A DNA stretch of 64,000 nt from Copromyces sp. CBS 386.78. Lineage: Eukaryota; Ascomycota; Sordariomycetes; Sordariales; Sordariaceae. The notes under the pieces are model-generated. The model was not told the DNA's origin and searched no databases. It saw nothing but the letters and a program-made list of their open reading frames with translations. A program made the translations under genes and the position numbers. Shown here in pieces: positions 26,051-36,592 of the stretch (position 1 is the stretch's first letter; the number at the start of each line of letters is the position of its first letter). The stretch covers positions 372,001-436,000 of the forward strand of contig MU839102.1 in NCBI GenBank assembly GCA_030685235.1, read 5' to 3'.

Positions 26051-29000
26051 CCTTCCTATAATCTACTCTACTATAACTACTTCCGTATATAAGTCTATTT
26101 ATAGCTAGACGGATAATAATATTTAATTTACGTAAATATTAAATATTTAAGCATCTTAATTAACAAATAATAAGTAAAATAAAATCCAAACGTTTAATAC
26201 AACGATTTATAGACAAAATCCTTCGACGTAATTAGGGGACGCGTAGTATTTATAAAACGGGCAATATTCAACCTATTCATCGAAGGCCTAATAAACAGTA
26301 ACTTAACATAGTAAATTTTTACATTAACCGTATAGGTAACAAAAGGATTGGCGGTACAGCTATTACTAGGAACGGAATAGACCTAACCTAATAAGGTAAT
26401 TATCGATTTAAATATAGAAATAATATAAATACCGATTTGCAACGATATAATCGTTCAAATTAACTATATTATAAGGCCGGTTCGCCGGAAGGTAACTATA
26501 ATATATAATATAATAATTCTTCTATATAAGTAGCAGTTAATTTTAATAAATTATATTTATATTATAGAAATATTTCCGGCGGGTATGCCTAAAGAATATA
26601 TTTTCGAAGCTAAATATCCTAACGCATAAAACCATTTATTCGACCCTAGGACGCCGAAATTAATATTAATAATAAACACTTCGGATAAACTAATACGGGT
26701 ATATTAAAATTAATAATTAAAAATAGTAAAAAATATTAAAGCGGATAAATACCGAACAATATCCTTTACTTAGGCAAAAGCCCTATTTACAGCGGCAGGT
26801 ACTAAACTAGAGCAAGAGTTTATATTTACAGTAGACTTAGAAAATATTATACTAACCCTAAATATAAAGAGAACTAATAAATTAAAGTCCGATAATAATA
26901 TGGATATACCTAATTACAAATTAACCGAAGAAGATATATTAAAAATTTTTCGGGAAATTTAGAAGAAGAGTCCGTTACTTAATATTAGGAAAGACAATAA
27001 TATCCCCGAAATCGAATTAATTTATAGTATAAAAATCTATAATTAAGATCTAAAGTACGTTTAGCGGGTGAAAGCCTTGCCAAATAAATATAATATATAT
27101 AATAATAGAAATATAATTAAAATAAGCGAAGAAAATATATTCTACGTAAACTTCATCGACGGCTAGTAATAATAGAAAGTCTTTTCGAAACCTTATTAAA
27201 TTAGAGTAAAAGACTGAGAAATATTCAATAATACCTTAGATTAAATATACGAAGACGGGAAATTAGAATAAATAATTAGAATAATACTATTCGGATGCCT
27301 ATATTTTATTATATAGCGGATAGTATACGGCGTCTATAAAATTAGGGTGGTTATCGATTTACGACCGTTAAACCGCGTTACGATAGGCGATTTTTACCCC
27401 CTTCTAACCTAGGATTCGGTTATTACTAGGATAAGGGGTAAAAGATTTGCGAGCTACTTCGATAGATTAGCCTTCTTTTATTAAATTAGGGTATACCTAC
27501 TATATAAGGATAGGATAATTCTTATTAATCCTAGAGGCTTAGAAAGGTTTAACGTTATATTAATAGGGTATAAAAACTCCCTACCGTATATTTAACATTT
27601 TATTAATTAAATACTATATTCCTACTAGATATTTACGGCGGGATATATTAATAATATAATTGTATTTAATAATACCGTAGAGGATTACCTAAAATACTTG
27701 GAAATTATTTTAAAACTTTTTAAAGAGATTAATTTAAATATTACGGCGAAGAAGTCTTTCGTAGTATACCTATCTATACAATTACTAAACTATTACGTAA
27801 ACAGATTAAGTATAATTATAATAATAGATTAGATAGCTGCTATATAGAATATTTAATAACTAACGGACTTGGCATCGCTAAAATATTATATAGGTATAAT
27901 TAACTTCTTTAAATAGTTTATTCTATAGTTCGTACAGAAAATCGGGCTATTAGAAGAGCGTAAAGCAAAGTTTATTAAAATAAATAAAAAGGATGGAAAA
28001 ATACCCGAAAAAAAATCTATAATAGTACGAAAGGTTTTTATAAATTCGTTAAAGTTCGTCCCGACAGAACTAGAAAAAGAGGCATTTACAATCCTATAAG
28101 AGTAATTAATAAAGGAGACGATCGTCTTTTATTCTTACCCAAATTATATTACCTTCTTCAAAATAAATATATTAAAACGATAGGGTTTCAGTACTATAAT
28201 TTTCTATATTAAAAGAGACGAATAGGATGGGAAAAGTATCCTAATCTATAAAATCCAGCTAATCCTTTTTTACAATAAACGATTGTCAATTATAGAAAAG
28301 AATTATTAATTTATAGAATTAGAAATAGCTTATTTAATATAAGTATATTATACCTTACGTTAATTAATATAATTATATATTAAACCGATTATTATTCTTA
28401 TAGACTACTACGCCCTAATAAATATAATTAGGTAAATTACGTTCAATATAATAAATTTAACGAAGTTAAATTCCCGGTTAATCGTTGCCTCAATATATTT
28501 ATTATAATTTAAACTAAATATACACCATATACTAGGAAAAGTTAATATTATATTAAATGCCCTTTCTAAACTATTAGGCGCCGGAATAAAATTACTATTA
28601 AATATTAGCGAATTGGATAATATCTAGAAAAATATTATATATTCGATCTATATTTATATAAGCGAAAAGACTAAGGCGAAGTTTATTAAAGGATACGAAA
28701 AGGATAAGCATTATAATTCTATTATACGGAAGCTACGTAAGTATAACGAACGTAGTACTTAGCTCGGATTAAATATAAATAAACAATTCCCCTTCCGGCT
28801 AAACGACGGCCTATTGTACTATTATTTACGCAAAGGTACAATAAAACTATGCGTACTAGTTAGTTGTATGTAGGAAGTTTTGAGATTAGTTTATAATGAA
28901 TAGTATTACTTTAGCCTAGCGAAGATAATATAGGAGTTGGACAATTTAAACTTCCTAAGGATAATTAAAGCGTTAAGGCGCTACGTTAAGTATTACCCTT

Positions 29001-30394
29001 AATACGTAAAATTAAGAATAGATCGGAAGGTTACGCTAGGATAGCTAAAGCCCCTAAAATTATAATCTATACCCTATTATATTATTTATATAGATTTTAT
29101 CATAAGCCTACTTATATAGCCTAACCGGTTAATAGTATAAGGAGGAAATAATTATAACGCTCTAATGGTAATCGTTTATAACTATAGTAAGAAAATAATA
29201 TTAATATTAGGCCGGACGGATTAGACGGCCGAATAATAAGTAGAATAATTAATTATAATATTACTACTTTACGATTAGGGGTTATTCCGTATATTTATAT
29301 TAGATAGGGATTCTAAATTTCTATTAGTAGTATAGAAGGTAGTATTTAAAAAATTAAACGCTACCTTATTATATACTATAGTATAAAATTTAAAAGCGAA
29401 CGGCTAAGTAGAATAATGCAATTAAGAGGTTAAAATTGTATTACGATACTATATAGCGGAAAACCCAGATATACCGTAGCTAGACATCCTACCGGCTCTT
29501 TAATATAATTTAAATAATAATCTATCGATACTATTAGGACGAATGCTTAACGAAATAGTATTAGGGTTTAAACCTAATATAGCGCTAGATCTATTAAAGC
29601 CTAGGGATTATTATAATAACGATTTCTAAACTATTAGGAACTTATATTAATATAAAGTAGTCGAAGTAATCGATTGGGCGGCAATTAAATATAAATTTAT
29701 ATTCGATAAAGGACGTAGACTATTATATTTTAGCGTAGGAAATAAGGTAATATTATAACTATATAAAGGATATTATATTCCCGGGATAAAATCACGTAAA
29801 TATACCAATTAACGGGTAGGCCCCTTTATAATTAAACGAAAGGTAGATAATCTAGCCTACGAATTAAACCTTCCCTCGTTTTAGAAGATTTATCTAATAA
29901 TTTCGGTAAGCTATTTCCGAGAATATTTAAAAGGAAAGGATCTTTACTACCGTACTAAAGAACCCGCTAAACGGATTATTATTGAAGGCGATATAAATAA
30001 TTAGTAATTATACGAGATTAAGAAAATTATAGATAGACGAATAATATAGCGGGGAAGTAAATTACTAATTAAATATTAGGTAAAATATAAAGGTTACGGG
30101 ATTAATTAGAATTAATAGTATCTCCACGGCGGCCTATATTATAATTCGTTAATAAAGAATATATAAAATTTAATAAGGGAATATAAAATAAAATACTCTA
30201 TTAAATTAGAAAAATTTAAATATAAAGGAAAAATAATTAAGGAAATCCTTAACGAAGGGAAATTAGTAATAATTATATTAAAGTCGAATATTATCGTTAC
30301 TATCCTATTTAAGAATAAATATAGATAGACGTTAGCGAATTTAACTATAATAATAATAGAAATAATAAATAAATACGACGGGTTAATTAAATAA
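26050..30394 (+). pseudogene. Element 4 pol relic (protease, RT, RNase H, integrase, chromodomain)
   Basis: A protease-like segment lies at about 26,190-26,380. The RT contains VVIDLRPLNRVTIGDFYPL at about 27,350-27,405 and the catalytic box YINN at 27,644-27,655 (from YIDD). Integrase motifs are readable at about 29,080-29,520, with FILDRDSKFLLVV containing one catalytic Asp. A chromodomain-like end lies at about 30,011-30,170 (YEIKKIIDRR, then YQVKYKGYG). The frame is the same at 25,172, 27,356 and 30,011 (position mod 3 = 2), so gag and pol were probably one continuous ORF of up to about 2,780 codons. The TAA at 30,392-30,394 may be the true end or a mutated Gln codon. Confidence 0.75.
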
Positions 30395-30670
30395 TATATT
30401 ACGAATATTCGAAGTTTATTCGGGTTTTCTCCCGTAAAAACTTCTATATAATTAATTAATAACCTTTATACCCCGTTAATTAACCCGTTTAAATAATTAA
30501 TAAAATATCGCTTATTTAACTTCGTATTATTACTTTTATTAAAAATAATTAATTTATCGTCGCTAATATACAATTACCCGTATTAACTACTAATTAAATA
30601 TATAATTAACTACTTCTTATATTACAATTAACTATACCTAATATAAATAATAATATATAATTTATAAACT

Positions 30671-32407
30671 ATAGCGTCGACTACGGATGAATTAAAACGT
30701 ATAATAGCAATTAAAAAATTAATTAAAACGTAAATAGGAAATATAATATAAGATAAAACGCTAAATAATAAACGTACGAATAAACTCCTAGCTATTTACG
30801 TAGACCTAAACCTAATTCTGTTAATAAATAAAATTATCGGTAACAAATTCGATAATAAAGAAAAGGAGGTAGTAATAATAATAATTAGATTATATAGCGT
30901 TTACTGCTAAATATTATAAAACGAATACTATATTCGTACTAGGGACGTACTCAATATTATTATAAAAGTAAAGGCTATAAGCATTTAAAAGGGTATTAAT
31001 AATGTACTATTAATTGGTATAATACAACCGATTAACTATATTATAATAAAGGCTACCTATTATATAATAAAAGTAACTAATTATATTAAATATAATAAAT
31101 AGATTAACGCTTTAACCAATGCGAATTTATAAAATATAATCGAAAAAGGAGGTATATATATATGTCCTAAAAATATTTCTTCTATCTTAATACGTTAAGA
31201 TAACGGAATTAAAACTAATATTAGTAATATTTTAAATAATATATTAAACTTCATTATAAGTAAAGCGGTAAATACTTATAATAATAATAAATTAAAGGGA
31301 ACGCCCCTAATTAATAAGAAAACGTTAAAACTAAAAGTATATAGGATTTAGGCCTACTATATAAAGGATATAAGTTAGCTACGTAAAGAATACGACCAAT
31401 TAAATATAATATACTACTACTATTTAGAATACTAGAATTAAATAAATATAACCGTTTAATTAATTACTTAATTAGAAGATAATAATAATAATAATTAAGG
31501 CTAAGAAGACGAAAATCAAGAAAATATAAATATAAATATAATTATTCAAATCTAAGAAGATAAAAACGTAATAATTTAACTACTTATCGAATAATTTTAA
31601 AAAGACTAGGACGAAAACACCGACGTATCCGTTTAATTTCCTATTTAGCAACTTTTAAAGGAAGATACTAATATATCTATTTAATTTCTTATTTAATAGC
31701 TTCTAAAGGACGTTAGTATATAAATAGCCTTTAAACTAATTACTGCGTAAAATAACGATAGTTCTAACGAAGAAAATAATTTAATAGTAGTAATTATTAA
31801 AATAAAAAAGCGTATAGTAAATAAATTATTTTATATTGAATAGAACGATATAAAGCGAAAGTTAATAATTTTAGAAAATAAGGATAAAAAAAGGGAAGAA
31901 GAATTATACGAATATAAGAAGTTTAAAAGAGTTTACTCGTTAATTTTCAAATTTATATACAATATTAGTAGGATAAGAAATATAGTTAACTATTAAATAA
32001 ATATCGACGTATATATTACTAGAAGTCTAATAGTAAAACCTAATAATAAAAGCCCTATTAACTAAGATGAATATTATTTAGTATAAGAAGTATAAGATAT
32101 ATTAATTTACTATAACGGTACTATCGGACTTAACAACGATAAATAGTATAGGTGTACCCTATTAGTACGGGAAATTAGGATATATATATTAATCGAAAAC
32201 GGGCCTTAAAAGGATTTTAAAAAATATATCAGAGGATTAGAAATCGGGAATAAGCTTTACGCTTATATAATATCTAAAGGGGAGGAATAGATTAAACTAA
32301 TTAAATAAAACGAGATTATTAACGAAGATAAGGAGGAGGATAAGTACGAAAAGGAAAAGAAAGCGGAATTAATATATTGGCTACGAATTAGAGTTCGCGG
32401 AGGATGA
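30671..32407 (+). pseudogene. Element 4 ORF3: 578-codon frame downstream of pol, unknown function
   Basis: The frame starts with a probable ATG-to-ATA codon (ATA GCG TCG ACT ACG GAT) at 30,671 and ends in TGA at 32,405-32,407, exactly 578 codons later with no frameshift. Internal stops are TAA/TAG. Readable parts include TDELKRIIAIKKLIKT, NKLLAIYVDLNLILLINKII and VVFK-free acidic sequence, then ENKDKKREEELYEYKKFKRV, SRIRNIVNYQINIDVYITRS and EIGNKLYAYIISKGEE. The C-terminal 60 residues are very rich in E and K. I recognise no gag, pol, envelope or host domain. Membrane segments typical of envelope proteins are not evident. It lies in the same frame as gag-pol, about 280 nt downstream, so a fused product cannot be excluded. 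Confidence 0.6.
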
Positions 32408-32468
32408 ACGTAGTATATATTTAGCAATTGGGAATAATCGGGACGATTATTCTTTTATAAGGGAGTAT

Positions 32469-32661
32469 TATAAGAAGAAGAGAATTAGAAGGCAGGAGGC
32501 CTATACCTTAAGAATATACTTTAGGGAATAAGTAAGTACTACTGTAACATATTCTAATATTTATAGTTCGGAGAGCACGGAGCTTTTCTCCTCTCTCTTC
32601 TTCTTCTGAATTAATTATATACAATCACATCAATCACAGTTGTACGGGTTTTCTTCTTACA
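32469..32661 (+). repeat. Element 4 3' LTR (193 bp)
   Basis: It has the same length as the 5' LTR. It starts TATAAGAAG (TG mutated to TA) and ends CTTCTTACA. Visible differences from the 5' copy are transitions, mostly CpA/TpG to TpA in this copy. Confidence 0.92.
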
Positions 32662-32666
32662 ATTAT
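32662..32666. repeat. Target site duplication of element 4, right copy
   Basis: ATTAT, identical to 21,657-21,661. Confidence 0.85.
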
Positions 32667-33600
32667 ATAGGACTTAAATTATATATTAATATAATATCTA
32701 ATCTCATTACTATTCTATATATTATCTAATATAATATCGTTAATTTTAATCGTCTCCTTTTATATTTTGAACACCTCTTCTATATTAACGCGAAATTAGG
32801 CTACTTTACATACCTATATAAGCGATTTCGTACGTATAGATTTGAATTCTAACTGAGTTATAAACTATTGAACCTATTATCGACTAATCGCGATCTTACG
32901 GTTATTAATACGAGTAAGCCACTTTACCGCCTAAATAATTACTTAGTTTATAATTTTAGCACTTAAAATTATATTAATTAATTAATAATTAACGTTAATT
33001 GCAAATAACTGCTACGAACCGATCGATATTTATATATTTACTTAAATAAATAACGCGAATTCCTCTTCTCTTATTAATAACTTTATACCCTTATTTTAAG
33101 ACTACAATTGTATACCCTTCGATCGATTTACAATAATATAATAACTAGCACTATAAGCTTACGCAGTAGCGGCGACCATTTTGAACTTTTTATTTTTTAA
33201 TATATTAATAGCTAGTTCAATATATTATTTATTTAAAAGACCAGCGAAAAGGTTACTAACGGGTTCTATTGTATACGATTTTACAAGAAAATAATTCGAC
33301 TATCAATAGGATAAATATTGTATATAGAACGAGAGCGGGTAAAATTATAATATACGAAGGTACTAGACGGCTCCCCGCATTCTATTTAATACGTTAGGCG
33401 GTAAAGCGCGCTACCTAATCGGATTTTATATTAGTTATAATATTTGTACTATTTTACATTAAATACTAACCTCCCTATATCGATATCTGGCGATATTTAG
33501 TAATTAGTAATAAATTTATACGGTTATGGAAGTACAATTGCTTATAGTAGGTATGCAAAAAAACGGTAGTATATCGATTTGCTAACAAAATGCGGGGTTT
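32667..33600. other. AT-rich flank of element 4 with tRNA-like inverted segments
   Basis: No gene is seen. A 13-15-bp sequence, TTAGGCGGTAAAG, occurs at about 33,393-33,408 on plus and about 32,925-32,940 on minus. On the minus strand it leads into GTGGCTTACTCG and, about 85 nt on, TTCAAATCT. These resemble Pol III A and B boxes and would fit a degraded tRNA-derived SINE. AT-rich RIP-type sequence ends near 33,480-33,590. Confidence 0.35.
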
Positions 33601-33620
33601 GCTAGGTACCGAAATTTTTT

Positions 33621-33854
33621 CGCGAATCAATGTGCATTCGCGAATCAATGTGCCAGACCCAATGCTGGCGCATTGGGTCTGGAGGCGTTTCGAGCCCGGA
33701 CGAGTACCCTTAGAAATGAAATGATTTCGTAGTATAGAAAAAAAAGGGCAAGAGCTCCTATTCCCAAACCAAACCAACCAATCAGAACCTAGGGATCCGC
33801 TTAGAACGGTTATTCTAAGCTGAACGGTTTTCTTGAGCAGAACGGTTATTCTAA
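33621..33854. repeat. Short direct and inverted repeats at the edge of the gene island
   Basis: TCGCGAATCAATGTGC is repeated directly at 33,620-33,652. A perfect 12-bp stem, CCAGACCCAATG with CATTGGGTCTGG, lies at 33,653-33,682 around a 6-nt loop. agaacggttattctaa occurs at 33,806 and 33,839. All lie between the AT-rich block and the 3' end of the kinase gene. Confidence 0.7.
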
Positions 33855-33868
33855 AAGAACGTGTTTGC

Positions 33869-36044
33869 TTACAACGAACCGCGTGGTACCGTTATCGGTA
33901 CCCCCAACAACAAACGATGTCGAACGCTGGAGAGCCGCTCAAACCTGTTCACTCTCTCTCCCTTCTCAGACTCTCGTCGCATTTTTTCCCGGGAAGACGC
34001 AAGTAGGGCCTCACCGTATTGTGCCTCCAATTGTTGTTGTCTCTTTGAAAATTCAGACAGAGACATAGCGGGTTTCCGTTCTTCTGGGGGAAACCGGCGA
34101 TCTCTCCCTACGATGTCCACCATCTCCGCCTCCATGTCTTCTCGTGGTTGTGGAAATAGTCGGCCTCGTTGTTTGTCTTTGGGAACTGGCTGGCGTTGCC
34201 GACGTTCTTCTCGGGAAAATCTGTTTACTCTTGCTGCGTTTACCGGTTCTTGACATCGTACTCCTTTAACTCGCGGCTCTACAGCTCGCAACGTTGTACC
34301 GTCGAGAGAGATGTCGCTGTCAACTTGCCTCTTTTCCCCCTTGGCACCTTTAGGTTCTAGCCCTGCGAGTGGGGATGGATTTCTAGGCACATAAGGATGA
34401 GAGTCACCTGGAGGGCTTTGCGTTATTCTGAATCAGCTCATTTGGACTCAAAAATTGAGCTCGTGGAGGCACTTACATTGCCCTTCTCCCTGTGTTATGT
34501 TGCCCAGAAAATGACGGGCGCTCGGAGAGAAGGGTATTTGCTGGATGAAGATACAATGAATGCCCCTTCCTCGGGCTTGAATTGAGGTTCAACGTCTCTG
34601 ACTGTTTCGGCACTTGTCTGCCCATTGACATGGTGACCGGTCTTGGGTCTCTCTCGTAGAAATCAAAAGAATCAGAGGATTGAGCATGCTGAGGAGAACT
34701 GGTGTGGTCCACTCCTTGCCTGACCTTCTGTGTGCGAGCCGCCGTTGGCTTCATCTTGTGTGAAACAGTAGAAAGAGGAGATTGGTGGCGTTGAGGGGAG
34801 CTGGTGTCGCTATACGCGCTCGCCCAGTCGTCCAGAGGCAGTGACTCCAGGGATGAGCTCGGTGACAGTGAGTCCGACGATTCGGCCCTTGGAGAGCTGA
34901 ATGAGCTTAATCAAGCCAAAGTGACCATGACGGTGAAAAAGAAACCGGGGTCACCACTTACCTCTGGGAAAGCTTTAAACTTCTGGAAAGCCAATGATGG
35001 GCCAAAGCTTCGGTAATAGTCAACCGCTCCTTGGGTATTGCTGCCATGGCGCCTGTGATGAACCCTCTGCACGCCTGAGTAGAGGAGCTAAGCTTGAGGG
35101 TGGGGAACAAGGTAGGATCTTGGGGGTAACGGGCCAAGTCCATGACATTGGGAAAAGGGGGTGATCCCGTTCGCATGCAGAATGTGATGGCCCCAAGGGC
35201 CCAAACATCGATGGCGAATGTGTAGCGTTGTGAAGCGTCCCAAACTTCTGGTGCCATGTAACCGAAAGTCCCGATGTGATGTGTCCCAGTCCTGGTTTCG
35301 CTCAGGTCTCTTGTAATGCCAAAATCGCCAACTTTGACATGCCATCTTGGACCCGGATGAGCGACCAGTATATTCTTAGTATCGTGTTAGCTTCGGGTCA
35401 GGTAATTGGAACCTGGTAAGTTTAAGGTAGAAAAGATGTGCTCTACAAAGACATACCAGGGGCTTAAGATCCCGATGGACCAGCTTTTTGGCATGCATAT
35501 AGAGCAAAGCCCGGGCTATTTGGGATGTTATTAACGCTGCTTCCACTTCTGGTAGGCACCCTCGATTTATGTGTTGCTGAAGGTTTCCATGCTCGACGAA
35601 TTCCATTGCAATATACCAGTGCGTTTCATCTTGGAACCAACCAAGAATTTGAACAAAATGTTGTTGATACTGTATCAATTCATGTTAGATATGCTTCACA
35701 GTTGGTTGAACAATTAATCAACTGCGTACCTCGCCCACACTGCGGTTGGAGAATGTAGTGAGCGCCTTGATCTCCCGCTTTGAAGTTCTAGCAGAGTTGC
35801 CTTTCCGTTTAGGGATATGCTTGACAGCACGGCAGGTATTCGACCAGGTGCTGGAAAGAGGTGACTGGTACCGCCGTTCCTTCCAGACCTCCCCAGATGT
35901 ACCTTCGCCTACCTTTTCAACCGATTGCCAGCACTGAGTGCCCCTTGGCAAGTCATGATATCGAATTCCACGTTCAAATCTCGTCGGAAGTTCCCAGTTC
36001 TGTAGGTCGTCGCTAAAAGCTGCATCCATTGTGGTTGACTGCAT
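33869..36044 (-). CDS. Serine/threonine protein kinase, five exons, 624 aa
   Basis: Exons on the minus strand are 36044-35730, 35669-35457, 35374-34962, 34896-34477 and 34382-33869. All junctions are GT...AG and the sum (1,875 nt) is in frame to the stop. The kinase domain covers about residues 40-300 and is complete. It has the glycine loop VGEGTSGEVW (45-54), the AVK lysine (75), a helix-C type Glu (91), HRDLKPLN (170-177), DFG (193-195) and APE (217-219), so it should be active. An unusual tail of about 300 residues follows. It is Ser-rich first, then charged with a likely coiled coil (EFSKRQQQLEAQYGEALLA). It could start at Met6 (36,029). It faces the pseudokinase gene across about 550 bp. 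I cannot name the kinase family; no transmembrane segment is seen. Confidence 0.85.
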
Positions 36045-36592
36045 AGTTTCTATTTGCTTCGTTTCGGTTAAACGCCCGAGGAAATGGCGCCCGTTCAGTT
36101 AGGAAATGGTCGAACTGCCTGAACCAGGCTGTAGCAGAACAACCAAGAAATTGCTGATATTCACTTCTCTTTTCGGACACGTAAAGGTCGCGCTTCAGCT
36201 TGCGTATCCGAGGAAGCGGGGTGTGATTGTTTCCCTGTTCCTACTTAAACGAGTGGGGATAGGTCGTAGGCTTGCCATATGAAAAAAGGCTGCACCAAAT
36301 CAGAGCCTTTCACCTTAGCACCATCCATTGCGGCCTTAAGCGCATGAGGCGCAGCTCTGGAGTGGTGCGATCTCATTGGAGTAAACATGTTGGCGGGACT
36401 GAGGCCGCACTGCATATTCAGCTCGGGGCCCTCCACAGAAGTTCAAATGCTCAAAAGGTGGGTAGGTAGACGTGGCGGCCAACTCCCATCAGTGTCCAGT
36501 GCCGTACGTATAAAGTTGGCCCAGGCAACATCAACATTTCCCAACGAATTGTACATACCTTACGAGTGTGCTTGACTTGCTGGTAAGAGAGA
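36045..36592. promoter_or_regulatory. Shared divergent intergenic region between the kinase and pseudokinase genes
   Basis: The two genes run away from each other with 548 bp between start codons, so they may share promoter elements. No ORF is credible here, and I see no clear TATA or named transcription-factor site. Confidence 0.5.

Larger units (their letters stand above)
21662..32661 (+). mobile_element. Element 4: complete 11,000-bp Ty3/gypsy retrotransposon, RIP-inactivated
   Basis: It is bounded by two 193-bp LTRs and an ATTAT duplication, so the insertion is structurally complete. Internal order is gag, protease, RT, RNase H, integrase and chromodomain in one frame, then an extra 578-codon frame, then a purine stretch (gggagtat) before the 3' LTR. 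At 11 kb it is about twice the size of typical fungal gypsy elements. The excess comes from an unusually long gag part and the downstream frame. All parts are heavily RIP-mutated; the stops are TAA/TAG at positions compatible with Q and W. Confidence 0.9.
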
